From: Phycisphaerae bacterium
Lineage (GTDB): Bacteria; Planctomycetota; Phycisphaerae; JAJVII01
Length of the DNA: 64,000 nt
Assembly (NCBI GenBank): GCA_022072085.1
Contig: JAJVII010000042.1
Coordinates: forward strand, 62,001-126,000
Reading direction: 5' to 3'
The position numbers and the translations under genes are program-made. Under the pieces are notes generated by a model that saw only the letters and a program-made list of their open reading frames with translations, was not told the DNA's origin and made no database searches. This document shows, in pieces, positions 42,610 to 52,392 of the stretch (position 1 is its first letter; each line of letters begins with the position of its first letter).

Positions 42610-43755
42610 TCACTCTTTCTTTCCGTCGCCGCCGCCGAGGTAGTCCCTGATCTTGTCGAGGAATCCCTTGCGGTGCGGCAGGACGGCCTTGTCCTCGGTC
42701 TGGGCGAACTCCCGCAGCAGTTCCTCCTGGCGGCGGGTCAGCTTAGCCGGCGTCTCGACAATGACGCGGACCATCAGGTGGCCTCGCTTGCCCCCGCGGA
42801 CGTCCGGCAGGCCGGCCCGGGAAACCTGGAGCAGTTCCCCGCTCTGCACGCCGGGCTTGATCGTCACCGTCTCGGGGCCCGAGAGCGTGGGTATCTCGAT
42901 CTTCGCGCCCAGGGCCGCCTGCGTGAAGCTGATCGGCATCTCCAGCAGCAGGTCGCTGCCGTGCCGCTGAAACAGGTCGTGCTCGCCGACGCGGACGTGA
43001 CAGAACAGGTCGCCGCGGAGCATCTCGCTGTCGCCCACGTCGCCCTCGCCGGCGATGCGGATGCTCATGCCGTCCTCGACGCCGGCGGGAATCTTCACCG
43101 AGATCGCGTGGTCGTGGCTCTGCCGCCCGCGGCCGCCGCAGTCGGCACAGGGGGCGTCGATGCTCTTGCCCGCCCCGCCGCAGGCCGGGCAGGTTGTCAC
43201 CGCCTGGAACATCCCGCCGAAGCTGCTGCGGGCGACCTGGCCGTATCCGCCGCAGGTGCGGCAGGCCGAGGGCTTGGACCCCGGCTTGCAGCCGTTGCCC
43301 TTGCAGGTCTCGCAGAGGTCCAGGCGGGTGAACTCGATATCCTTGGTCACGCCGGCGGCCACGTCCTCCAGCGTCAGCTCGACGGTGGTCTCCAGGTCGT
43401 AGCCGCGCCGGGCCCGGGGCTGACCACCGCGCCGCCGGGCGCCGCCGCCGCCGAAGATGTCCTCGAACATGGAGAAGATGTCGTCGAAACCCATGTGCGA
43501 GAAGTCGTGCATGCCGACGCCGCGCAGCCCCTCGTGGCCGAAGCGGTCGTAACGGGCCCGCTTGTCGGCGTCGCTGAGGACTTCGTAGGCCTCAGCCAGT
43601 TCCTTGAACTGGGCCTCGGCCTCCTTCTTGTCGCCCTTGGCGCGGTCGGGATGGCATTCGAGAGCGCGGGCGCGGTAGGCCTTCTTGATCTCGACGGCCG
43701 TCGCGGTCCGCTGGACCCCGATCACCTCGTAATAGTCGCGCTTGTCGGAAGCCAT
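42610..43755 (-). CDS. dnaJ: Chaperone DnaJ
   Basis: The 381-residue Hsp40 has the J domain with HPD at residues 35-37 (YYEVIGVQRTATAVEIKKAY), a short G/F region (FEDIFGGGGARRRGG), four zinc motifs (CETCKGNG, CRTCGGYG, CPACGGAG, CADCGGRG) and the C-terminal substrate domain. Start: ATG at 43755 (MASDKRDYYE). TATCAT lies seven bases upstream, suggesting a leaderless mRNA; the ATG at 43764 would fall within that hexamer. It is in the same order as grpE downstream. Confidence 0.96.
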   Translation of the reverse strand: MASDKRDYYEVIGVQRTATAVEIKKAYRARALECHPDRAKGDKKEAEAQFKELAEAYEVLSDADKRARYDRFGHEGLRGVGMHDFSHMGFDDIFSMFEDIFGGGGARRRGGQPRARRGYDLETTVELTLEDVAAGVTKDIEFTRLDLCETCKGNGCKPGSKPSACRTCGGYGQVARSSFGGMFQAVTTCPACGGAGKSIDAPCADCGGRGRQSHDHAISVKIPAGVEDGMSIRIAGEGDVGDSEMLRGDLFCHVRVGEHDLFQRHGSDLLLEMPISFTQAALGAKIEIPTLSGPETVTIKPGVQSGELLQVSRAGLPDVRGGKRGHLMVRVIVETPAKLTRRQEELLREFAQTEDKAVLPHRKGFLDKIRDYLGGGDGKKE

Positions 43756-43762
43756 TTGGGCC

Positions 43763-43768
43763 ATGATA
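43763..43768 (-). promoter_or_regulatory. -10 element (TATCAT) of dnaJ
   Basis: On the minus strand TATCAT is followed by seven bases and the ATG at 43755. No Shine-Dalgarno lies between. Same spacing as at 7015 and 21198. Confidence 0.45.
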
Positions 43769-43795
43769 GCAAGAAAATTAAGAGTTATCCGCAGA

Positions 43796-44455
43796 CTACG
43801 CAGATTCAGAAGATTCTAGTTCACCTTCCCCGACTCGGTCCCATCCCGATTTGTTCGTGTTCCAGACACGTTCGCGTATCCTGTCACAGAGCGACACAAC
43901 CAATTCGCTAATCCCGTTCAGCTTCGCCTCAATGCTGTCGCCAAGATCGATCAGTTTCTCAACATCCGAGTCGTTTCTACTTTCTCGGCCCTCTAGCCTA
44001 TTTCGCTTCCAATCCATCCGGACAACATCGAGAAGGGCATCCAAGAGCTTCTTGGCGGCATCGAAGACCGCCGGGGAATAGAATGGGCGGTTGCCAAAGA
44101 CGGTTTCTTGAAGTTTCGAATGGGCGTCTGCAACTAGATCAACGCGACTATCTATGGTCTTAGGCTGTCCTTGAAAAAGCACCCCGAACGGCCCACCCGC
44201 ACGCCCCAGTTCTAAGGCTTGTTTCCACAGATCTTCATAGACCCGGAATTCCTTTTCAAACTGAACCTTGTGAACAAACAACTCCTTGGTGTCCCGCGTT
44301 CGCAGGTCAGCTAGTAGTGTCTCCATCTGTGCTAGGTATTTCGCTTTGTGTTCTTCGAGAATTTTGTCGGCCCAGTATCTTCCCGCGATAGCTATCAATG
44401 CCGCGGCTAACGGAACCGCGAGGGCGACGCCGCTCAAGAAGGTTGGCCAATTCAT
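43796..44455 (-). CDS. Hypothetical membrane-anchored protein
   Basis: The 219-residue protein has an N-terminal transmembrane segment (about 5-28, FLSGVALAVPLAAALIAIAG), then a helical, charged cytoplasmic part (EEHKAKYLAQMETLLADLRTRDTKELFVHKVQFEKEFRVYEDLW). The DNA is visibly less GC-rich than its neighbours, pointing to recent acquisition. The family is unknown to me. Start: ATG at 44455; no strong ribosome-binding site. It lies between groEL and dnaJ. Confidence 0.7.
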   Translation of the reverse strand: MNWPTFLSGVALAVPLAAALIAIAGRYWADKILEEHKAKYLAQMETLLADLRTRDTKELFVHKVQFEKEFRVYEDLWKQALELGRAGGPFGVLFQGQPKTIDSRVDLVADAHSKLQETVFGNRPFYSPAVFDAAKKLLDALLDVVRMDWKRNRLEGRESRNDSDVEKLIDLGDSIEAKLNGISELVVSLCDRIRERVWNTNKSGWDRVGEGELESSESA

Positions 44456-44585
44456 AGAAATTTCCCATCTGCGAAGTCCACCGGCCGAAAAGCGACTCCA
44501 AGCAATGGCCGAAGAGCCCAGCCCGGTCGCCCCGGACTGGGCTCTTTCAAATCTGCACAATCTGCGGATGACTTCTCCTCCGCGA

Positions 44586-46199
44586 TCACTTCTCCGCGTC
44601 GGCGGCCAGGTCTTCCTCGTCCTCCAGCTCGGTCACCATGACTTCGGTGCTGAGCATCAGGCCGGCGACGCTGGCGGCGTTCTGGAGGGCGCTGCGGGCG
44701 ACCTTCGTCGGGTCGATGATGCCCGACTCGACCAGGTCTTCCATCTTGCCCTTGGCCGCGTTGAAGCCGACGTTGCCCTTGGCGGCCTTGACCTGCTCGA
44801 CGACCACCGCGCCGTCGCCGCCGCCGTTGTCGACGATCTGGCGGGTCGGCCAGTGCAGGGCGCGGATGATGATGCCCACGCCGGTGGCCACGTCGCCGCT
44901 CTGCTCCTTGGCCAGCTTTTCCAGGGCCTTGAGCGAACGCAGGTAGGCCGTTCCGCCGCCGGGAATGAACCCTTCCTGGGCAGCCGCCCGGGTCGCGTGC
45001 AGGGCGTCCTCGACGCGGGCCTTGACCTCCTTCATCTCGGTCTCGGTGGAAGCGCCGACGCGGATGACCGCGACGCCGCCGGTCAGCTTGGCCAGCCGCT
45101 CCTGGAGCTTCTCGCGGTCGTAGTCGGAGGTCGTGCCCTCGATCTGCGAGCGGATCATCGCGATGCGGGCCTGGATGTCCTTCTGCTTGCCCGCGCCCTG
45201 AACGATCGTGGTGTCGTCCTTGGTGACGACGATCTTCTTGGCGGTCCCCAGCGCGTCCAGCTCGAGCTTCTCCAGGCTGATGCCCAGGTCCTCGCTGATG
45301 AACTGCCCGCCGGTGACGACGGCCAGGTCGCCCATGATGGCCTTGCGGCGGTCGCCGAAGCCCGGCGCCTTGACGGCGCAGATTTTCAGCACGCCGCGGA
45401 GCTTGTTGACCACCAGCGCCGCCAGGGCCTCGCTCTCGACGTCCTCGGCGACGATCAGCAATGGCCGACCCGTGCCGGCCAACTTCTCCAGCAGCGGAAC
45501 CAGCTCGCGCAGGTTGCTCAGTTTCTTCTCGTGCAGCAGGACGTAGCAGTCCTCCAGCTCGGCTTGCAGCGTGTTCACGTTGGTCAGGAAGTAAGGGCTG
45601 ATGTAGCCCTTGTCGAACTGCATGCCCTCGACGAACTCCAGCTCGATCTGGCTGGTGCGGCCTTCCTCAACGGTGACCACGCCGTCCTTGCCGACCTTCT
45701 CCATCGCGTCGGCCAGCAGCTTGCCGATCTGCTCGTCGCCGTTGGCCGACACCGTCGCGACGTGCTGGAGGTCGGCCTTGCCCTTGACGGGCTTGGAAAG
45801 CTTCTTGAGCTCTTCGACGACGGCGGCGACTGCCAGGTCGATGCCGCGCTTCAGTTCCGTCGGGTTGGCGCCGGCGGTGACGTTCTTGAGGCCCTCGCTG
45901 AAGATGGCCTCAGCCAGCACCGTCGCGGTCGTCGTGCCGTCGCCGGCGACGTCGGAGGTCTTGGAGGCGACCTCGTTGACCATCTTGGCGCCCATGTTCT
46001 CGAAGGGGTCGGGCAGTTCGATCTCCTTGGAGACCGTCACGCCGTCCTTGGTCACGCGCGGGCTGCCGAAGCTCTTGTGGAGCAGTACGTTTCGGCCGAC
46101 CGGGCCGAGGGTCACCTTGACCGCGCGGGCCAGCTTGCTCAGGCCGGCCGCCACCTTGCGACGCGCCGCCTGGTCGAAAATCAGTTGCTTCGCTGCCAT
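44586..46199 (-). CDS. groEL: Chaperonin GroEL, paralog without GGM tail
   Basis: The 537-residue Hsp60 has the ATPase segment [26 protein letters not shown] in the apical region, and [17 protein letters not shown]. The C-terminus ends in the acidic [12 protein letters not shown] with no Gly-Gly-Met repeat. ATG at 46199. It lies directly downstream of groES (gap 134 bases), so it is the natural partner gene. A second GroEL of different tail lies on the other side of groES. Confidence 0.96.
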   Translation of the reverse strand: MAAKQLIFDQAARRKVAAGLSKLARAVKVTLGPVGRNVLLHKSFGSPRVTKDGVTVSKEIELPDPFENMGAKMVNEVASKTSDVAGDGTTTATVLAEAIFSEGLKNVTAGANPTELKRGIDLAVAAVVEELKKLSKPVKGKADLQHVATVSANGDEQIGKLLADAMEKVGKDGVVTVEEGRTSQIELEFVEGMQFDKGYISPYFLTNVNTLQAELEDCYVLLHEKKLSNLRELVPLLEKLAGTGRPLLIVAEDVESEALAALVVNKLRGVLKICAVKAPGFGDRRKAIMGDLAVVTGGQFISEDLGISLEKLELDALGTAKKIVVTKDDTTIVQGAGKQKDIQARIAMIRSQIEGTTSDYDREKLQERLAKLTGGVAVIRVGASTETEMKEVKARVEDALHATRAAAQEGFIPGGGTAYLRSLKALEKLAKEQSGDVATGVGIIIRALHWPTRQIVDNGGGDGAVVVEQVKAAKGNVGFNAAKGKMEDLVESGIIDPTKVARSALQNAASVAGLMLSTEVMVTELEDEEDLAADAEK

Positions 46200-46301
46200 G
46201 TGCTTGTCTCCAATCGTCCGTTGGTTGTCGTTCTGACGCGCTCCCCTACGGGTCGCGGCTAAGCCATACAAGAGCGTCGAGAGTCCGAGGCGGGGTCCGC
46301 T

Positions 46302-46333
46302 CTGACTGACCCCTGACCTCTGGTCCCTGACCC
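46302..46333. repeat. CCCTGACCCCTG-type low-complexity spacer
   Basis: Reiterated TGACCCCTGACC words lie at the 3' side of groES. No stem is visible. Confidence 0.4.
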
Positions 46334-46663
46334 CTACCCTTCCAGCACGCCCAGAATGTCGCTCTCGCGGCAGATCACGAAGGGCTCGCCGTCCAGCTTG
46401 ATCTCGGTGCCGGCGTAGCGGCCGTAGACGACCTTGTCGCCGACCTTCACGCTCAGCGTCGCCCGCTCGCCGCTGTCCAGCAGCTTGCCCGGGCCGGCCG
46501 CCACGACCGTGCCGCGCTGCGGCTTTTCCTTGGCAGCGTCGGGCAGGAGGATGCCGCCGCTGGTCCTCTCTTCCGCCTCATCCGGCTCGACCAGCACGCG
46601 GTCGTCCAGGGGCTTGACTCTAAAAGTTCTCTTGCCGCTCGCGGCTGCGCTCTTCCTTGCCAT
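46334..46663 (-). CDS. groES: Co-chaperonin GroES
   Basis: The 109-residue Hsp10 has [27 protein letters not shown] with the mobile loop and [32 protein letters not shown] at the C-terminus. It has an N-terminal basic extension ([14 protein letters not shown]) not seen in classical GroES. AGGAG precedes the ATG at 46663. One groES lies between two groEL paralogs on the same strand, so it may serve both. Confidence 0.95.
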   Translation of the reverse strand: MARKSAAASGKRTFRVKPLDDRVLVEPDEAEERTSGGILLPDAAKEKPQRGTVVAAGPGKLLDSGERATLSVKVGDKVVYGRYAGTEIKLDGEPFVICRESDILGVLEG

Positions 46664-46703
46664 CTGTCTGACTCCTGTCAGTTGTTGGGTTTCAACTTTG
46701 AGT

Positions 46704-46820
46704 TCAACACGAAGCCTCACGAAGGACCGATCAAGGGCCACGAAGGAGATTCCTGATCTTCAATCATCTCCCGCTTCGTGTTCCTTCGTGCTCTCTTATT
46801 CGTGGCCCTTCGTGTTGGTC
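46704..46820. repeat. CACGAAG-type inverted repeat, groES leader copy
   Basis: CAACACGAAGCCTCACGAAGG on the left pairs with CGTGGCCCTTCGTGTTGG and CTTCGTGTTCCTTCGTG on the right. It is directly upstream of groES and downstream of the second groEL. Confidence 0.8.
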
Positions 46821-46822
46821 TT

Positions 46823-48511
<1,689 letters not shown>

Positions 48512-49023
48512 CCGGATGCCTCCTTTCGGACGTAACTGATTATTTCAGTGGTAGATAGATTGACTTTCCGATTCTACCCCGCCCCGCCGGTCCGTCCGGG
48601 GGGACAGTCCCTGCAACAGTCCTTCGAGCTCCAGTATATGCAAACCGTGTGCCAGAGCCGCAGAGCCCTAAGGATTGCCACAGAAACCGCGTTTTCGGCG
48701 ATGAAAACAGCGTTTCCAACCCGTCGACGCCCTTGCCCGGGCACAGGCTCTCCTGCCACAGTCCGCAGCCGGGTTTCCCCCTGCTGCCATTACGGCAGAC
48801 GCCAGGCCGACTCGCCGGACCGGGGTGGAACACGGATTTCACCGGCGGAACGGATTGCACAGGGGGAGACGCTTGGCGAGTGCGGAACGTCACAGGGAAG
48901 ACGCCCCCCTTTCCCCCTCTTGCCCCTCAGCCCCTCGCCGATCCTCCTGCGTTGACCGCCGGCGCCGGCGAGGTTATTCTCACATGCGATGGGGGACGCG
49001 TCGTGCGGGCGGAGTCGCGGGGA
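48512..49023. other. Divergent intergenic region upstream of groEL
   Basis: No supported gene on either strand before 49024. The ORF open on the plus strand from 48649 lacks a start signal and codon support before the zinc-ribbon. It contains the hairpin at 48683-48716, a GGGAC-A-GTCCC dyad near 48598 and the groEL leader. Confidence 0.45.
48683..48716. repeat. 14-bp stem-loop in the groEL upstream region
   Basis: GAAACCGCGTTTTC and GAAAACAGCGTTTC are complementary at 11 of 14 positions around the loop GGCGAT. About 170 bases upstream of the groEL start. Could be a regulatory site or a terminator for an upstream transcript. Confidence 0.4.
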
Positions 49024-49266
49024 ATGATATTTCGCTGCCCTCACTGTCGCAGCTACATCATCGTCCCGTCGGCTGAGCCCGGCGGCCGATCCTGCTGTCC
49101 CAAGTGCCTGCTCTGGTTCACCGTCGCCCCCCCGCCGGGCCAATTCCGGGTGGAGATGCCGGAGGGCGACGCCCCTCCGCCCGACGACACGGCGGAAGCG
49201 ATTGATGAAGCCGCAGAGCCGCCTGGCGATGCGGGCGATTCAGCCGACGCGAAGGACGGGAGATGA
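49024..49266 (+). CDS. Small zinc-ribbon protein
   Basis: The 80-residue protein starts MIFRCPHCRSYIIVPSAEPG and pairs CPHC with CCPKC over 22 residues, a compact zinc ribbon, followed by an acidic Pro/Asp/Glu tail. The chosen ATG at 49024 has GGGG just upstream. The frame remains open to 48649, but nothing there reads as protein. Function unknown; zinc ribbons of this kind bind nucleic acid or proteins. Confidence 0.55.
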   Translation: MIFRCPHCRSYIIVPSAEPGGRSCCPKCLLWFTVAPPPGQFRVEMPEGDAPPPDDTAEAIDEAAEPPGDAGDSADAKDGR

Positions 49267-49296
49267 ATCTTGATCTTGGCGACGCTCCCGTCTTCC

Positions 49297-49324
49297 CCCT
49301 CTCCCTCGCTCGCGAGGGAGAGGG
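49297..49324. repeat. CCCTCTCCCTCG hairpin repeat, copy 3 (left of DUF559)
   Basis: Perfect 12-bp stem with a CTCG loop, followed by the TCGGGGTGAGGGTG tail that ends 30 bases before the DUF559 start. Confidence 0.85.
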
Positions 49325-49364
49325 TCGGGGTGAGGGTGTCCTGGCAGAATAGGCTGAACACCCC

Positions 49365-49742
49365 ATGGAACACGAGGCCCAGGGCAAGCGGCATCGAATC
49401 TCACCGGAAACGACCGGCCTCGCCCGTCAACTCCGCCGGAAGATGACGGCTCCCGAGATCCGCGTCTGGAATCGCCTCCGCCGCGCCAGGCTTAAGGGCA
49501 GAGCATTCCGCCGACAACACCCGATAGGCAGGTACTTCGCTGACTTCTTCTGCGCCACAGCCAGACTCGTCGTCGAACTCGACGGTCGCAGCCACGAAGG
49601 GCGGCAAGCTGAAGACGCAGAGCGACAGGCATACTTTGAGTCGCGGGGTCTGCGAGTTATCCGGTTCTCGAATGATGACGCGTTGAAGGACACCGATGCC
49701 GTTATTGCGGCGATCGTGCGAGCCGTGGGCTTGAAACCGTGA
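49365..49742 (+). CDS. DUF559-type endonuclease-like protein
   Basis: The 125-residue protein has the DUF559 (Vsr/MTES-like, PD-(D/E)XK) signature: LRRKMTAPEIRVWNRLR, FRRQHPIGRYFADFFC, then ARLVVELDGRSHE, and YFESRGLRVIRFSNDDAL. The D...ELDG-type cluster fits catalytic residues. The role is not established; relatives are found as lone ORFs in many genomes. It lies exactly between two CCCTCTCCCTCG hairpins (49297-49324 and 49762-49789). ATG at 49365 has no strong ribosome-binding site. Confidence 0.92.
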   Translation: MEHEAQGKRHRISPETTGLARQLRRKMTAPEIRVWNRLRRARLKGRAFRRQHPIGRYFADFFCATARLVVELDGRSHEGRQAEDAERQAYFESRGLRVIRFSNDDALKDTDAVIAAIVRAVGLKP

Positions 49743-49761
49743 ACGCGAATGCCGAGTCTTT

Positions 49762-49789
49762 CCCTCTCCCTCGCCTGCGAGGGAGAGGG
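49762..49789. repeat. CCCTCTCCCTCG hairpin repeat, copy 4 (right of DUF559)
   Basis: Perfect 12-bp stem with a CCTG loop, 19 bases past the DUF559 stop. Together with copy 3 it brackets the gene. Confidence 0.85.
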
Positions 49790-49856
49790 GGAATAAGTAG
49801 GCTCACGGCCGAGAAGTGAAGATGCAGTGGAAGAGCGATCTCGCCACTTGCGCAGT

Positions 49857-50486
49857 CTACCCCCGCCTCTTCGACGCACTGCCGGACTTCATCGCGGCTA
49901 CGAAGGCCATCAGGCCGAAGATCAGGCCCACGATCGCGGCGGCCAGGGCAGCCAGCGCCCCCACCAGGCCCAGGAACGGACCGGCGATCACGCCCTGGGC
50001 GAAGTAGCCGCCGACGTTCTCGCCCGGCGAGCCGAACAACCAGGCCATCGAGAGGATCAGGACCGGCAGCATCAGACCGATCGCGATCACATAGCCGATC
50101 CAGGCCCACAGCCGCAACAGCGGCACGAACCAGGGCGCCAGCACCAGGGCAACGATCACGATCGCGAAGATGAACGCGATGATCCCGCTGGGCACGCTCC
50201 AGCCGAACAGACTGGCCGACCGCTTGCGGCCGTCGATCACCGGCTGAATGTGCGATGAGCCGTGGTCGCGATACCACTCGGCGTTGTCCTTGATGGTGTT
50301 GTTGACCTCGTCGGTGACCCGCTTCTTCTCGTTGACGTCCTTGATCTCGCCGACACCGCGCGGGTCGTAGTCGATGCCCCACCAGGGCACGAAGAACGAC
50401 GCGAAGCAGAGCCCCGCGCCCGACAGCAGGACGATGCGCACCAGCAGGGTGATCAGCGGGCTGGCTTCGGTTCGTGTGGCGGGCAT
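49857..50486 (-). CDS. PWW-motif membrane protein, paralog 1
   Basis: The 209-residue protein has a first transmembrane helix ending in FASFFVPWWGIDY, an extracytoplasmic part of about 70 residues, then three further helices (about 93-115, 120-145, 165-195). Conserved segments shared with the next two genes are APWFVPLLRLWAW and FGSPGENVGGYFAQGVIAGPF. The family is not recognised. ATG at 50486 has GGGAGGCGCC upstream. The three genes are on one strand in tandem. Confidence 0.78.
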   Translation of the reverse strand: MPATRTEASPLITLLVRIVLLSGAGLCFASFFVPWWGIDYDPRGVGEIKDVNEKKRVTDEVNNTIKDNAEWYRDHGSSHIQPVIDGRKRSASLFGWSVPSGIIAFIFAIVIVALVLAPWFVPLLRLWAWIGYVIAIGLMLPVLILSMAWLFGSPGENVGGYFAQGVIAGPFLGLVGALAALAAAIVGLIFGLMAFVAAMKSGSASKRRG

Positions 50487-50517
50487 GGCGCCTCCCTTGA
50501 TACCGCGTTTCGTCGGC

Positions 50518-50626
50518 GTGCCAACGCTCTTCGTGTTGGCACAACCGCCCCCGATTGTGCGTCGGCTGCGAAGCAGCCGAGTTCTTCGCGACGCGAACGG
50601 CAGGGCAACCGAGGGCGGTTGCCCTG
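50518..50626. repeat. Cluster of nested inverted repeats
   Basis: Perfect stems occur at 50518-50542 (GTGCCAAC / GTTGGCAC), 50562-50580 (TCGGCTGC / GCAGCCGA), 50585-50597 (TTCGCG / CGCGAA) and 50601-50626 (CAGGGCAACC / GGTTGCCCTG). CAACCGCCC at 50542-50550 also pairs with GGGCGGTTG at 50613-50621. It gives alternative folds between paralogs 1 and 2 of the PWW-motif family. Confidence 0.75.
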
Positions 50627-50696
50627 CACAAAGATGGCCAGCCACACCCTACACGCCAGCCCGGAGGCCAAGGTGTGTCGTACGCGTGAACGCATC

Positions 50697-51380
50697 TCAC
50701 TTGGCCGCCGGCTTGGGGGTTCTAAAACCCTTGATCCAAGCGATGAAACGCTGGAGCCCGAAGATCAGCGTGAAGACCGATCCGCCCAGCACCAGGACCG
50801 AGCCGGCCAACTCCACGAACGGGCCGGCGATCACGCCCTGGCTGAGGTACGCGTCGGCGTCTCCGCCCGGCGAGCCGAAAACCCAGACCAGCGACAGGAT
50901 CAGGCCGATGACGCCGACGACCGCGCCCATCAGCCCGGTCAGCCAGGTCCACGGCCTCAGCAGCGGAACGAACCAGGGCGTCAGCACCAGGGCGATGATG
51001 AGCAGGCAGAAGATGAACGTGGTGATCGCTGTGGCCACGGTCCAGCCCCACAGCATCTCGCTGAGCTTCGCGCCCACGGCGATGTTCCACGTCTGCGTGG
51101 GCAACTGGGCAGGCGGCTTGGTCAGGCTGGGCACGCTCTTGGCCGGCAGGTGAGCCCGGTACCAATCGACGTTGTCTACGAGGGCGTCGTAGGCTTTTCC
51201 GTTCAACTCGAATTGCGCCTTCGTGTCGCCCTTCAGGTCCACCGTGATGGCATCGGGATCGACGCTGATGTGCCACCAGGGGACGAAGAAGGCCGCCAGC
51301 CACAGGCCCGCTCCGGCCAGCAGGACGATGTCGAACAGCAGGTCTTTCGTCGTGCGACTCTTCCCGGCTTCAGATGCCAT
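50697..51380 (-). CDS. PWW-motif membrane protein, paralog 2
   Basis: The 227-residue product has the same topology as paralog 1: helix ending LAAFFVPWWHISV, an extracytoplasmic loop with a Lys/Leu/Pro-rich part, then helices with TPWFVPLLRPWTW and FGSPGGDADAYLSQGVIAGPF. Close kinship to paralog 1 is seen over the whole length; the loop is the least conserved. ATG at 51380 has GGGAGG upstream. Functional data are lacking. Confidence 0.78.
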   Translation of the reverse strand: MASEAGKSRTTKDLLFDIVLLAGAGLWLAAFFVPWWHISVDPDAITVDLKGDTKAQFELNGKAYDALVDNVDWYRAHLPAKSVPSLTKPPAQLPTQTWNIAVGAKLSEMLWGWTVATAITTFIFCLLIIALVLTPWFVPLLRPWTWLTGLMGAVVGVIGLILSLVWVFGSPGGDADAYLSQGVIAGPFVELAGSVLVLGGSVFTLIFGLQRFIAWIKGFRTPKPAAK

Positions 51381-51486
51381 GTTCTACCTCCCACCGAGTG
51401 ATTTGGATTCCAGGGTCTGCCGGCTCGGACCGGCGTCTGTGACTATCGCAAGGCCGCGGCCCACCGCGGGCCTGGCCGATCGAACG

Positions 51487-52212
51487 CTACGCGCTGGGCG
51501 ACGGCGATGCCGGCGCCGCAGCCGCCTGAGGCCGGCGGAAGCAGGCCACCAGGCCCAGGATCAGTTCAAGCAGCCCGAAGACGAACGCCAGGATCGCGGC
51601 CCCGCCGGCCACGAAGGGCCCGCAGACCACGTGCTGGCTGTAGAGGAAGACGTCGTCGCCCGGCGTGTTCACCAGCCAGGCGATCGACAGAATGACCACC
51701 GGAACGGCCAGCCCCATGCAGACGAACCCGCCGATCCAGGTCCACCGCCACATGACCCGCACGAACAACGCGATCAGCGCCCAGATGAAGATCAGGCCGC
51801 CGAAGACGCAGGAGAGGATGCCCGGCAGCGCCGCGAAGCCCCAGATCGTGTAGCTGACTGACTTGTCCAAGCTGTCGTCGGACAGGTCGCCGACCATGCG
51901 GCCTTTGCCGATCTGCGTTTCCCAGTCCTTTTCCAAGGGGCGGAAGACGTCGTAGTCGCGGTAGAATTCAACGTAGTCGGCGTACGAGAGGGCCCACTCG
52001 GCCTGCTCCTTGACGATCCGATCCTGCTCGGCCTTGGGCAGCGCCTTGCCGGGGTCGCTGACGTGCCCGGCGAAGTTCTGCGGCGGCGCCGTCTTGGTGA
52101 TCTTCCACCAGGGCGCTCCGATCGAACTGGCGACGACAAGGCCGAACAGGGCCAATACCAGCTTGAGCAGGACGCGGTGCGATGGACGGCGAACCGGTCG
52201 GGTGGAATCCAT
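51487..52212 (-). CDS. PWW-motif membrane protein, paralog 3
   Basis: The 241-residue product is the most divergent of the three: SSIGAPWWKITK in place of FFVPWW, a longer acidic extracytoplasmic loop (KAEQDRIVKEQAEWALSYADY), four helices and NTPGDDVFLYSQHVVCGPF. ATG at 52212 follows GGAGG. A promoter at 52299-52327 precedes it, so it is probably the first gene of the three-gene transcript. Confidence 0.72.
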   Translation of the reverse strand: MDSTRPVRRPSHRVLLKLVLALFGLVVASSIGAPWWKITKTAPPQNFAGHVSDPGKALPKAEQDRIVKEQAEWALSYADYVEFYRDYDVFRPLEKDWETQIGKGRMVGDLSDDSLDKSVSYTIWGFAALPGILSCVFGGLIFIWALIALFVRVMWRWTWIGGFVCMGLAVPVVILSIAWLVNTPGDDVFLYSQHVVCGPFVAGGAAILAFVFGLLELILGLVACFRRPQAAAAPASPSPSA

Positions 52213-52298
52213 CCTTGTGGCCTCCGATTGGGACTGTGCGAATGCCCGTTGTCGAGATGCGAGGCCGTCGAGGTGCTGATATCTCGGGTGTGTAATGA

Positions 52299-52327
52299 TT
52301 CTTAGTACGGTCGATTACAGGGGTCAA
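52299..52327 (-). promoter_or_regulatory. Promoter of the PWW-motif gene triplet
   Basis: TTGACC and TAAGAA on the minus strand are separated by 17 bases, in the gap divergent from the HEAT/coiled-coil gene. Confidence 0.55.
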
Positions 52328-52392
52328 GTTCAATTCTGCCCTAACTTTACCAATAGCACTGGGGTCCACCTACCCCGGAGGCCGCGATCGGA

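Noticed and set aside
48512-48640. CIRCE (HrcA) element upstream of groEL
   Set aside because: No TTAGCACTC / GAGTGCTAA pair found here or near groES or dnaJ.
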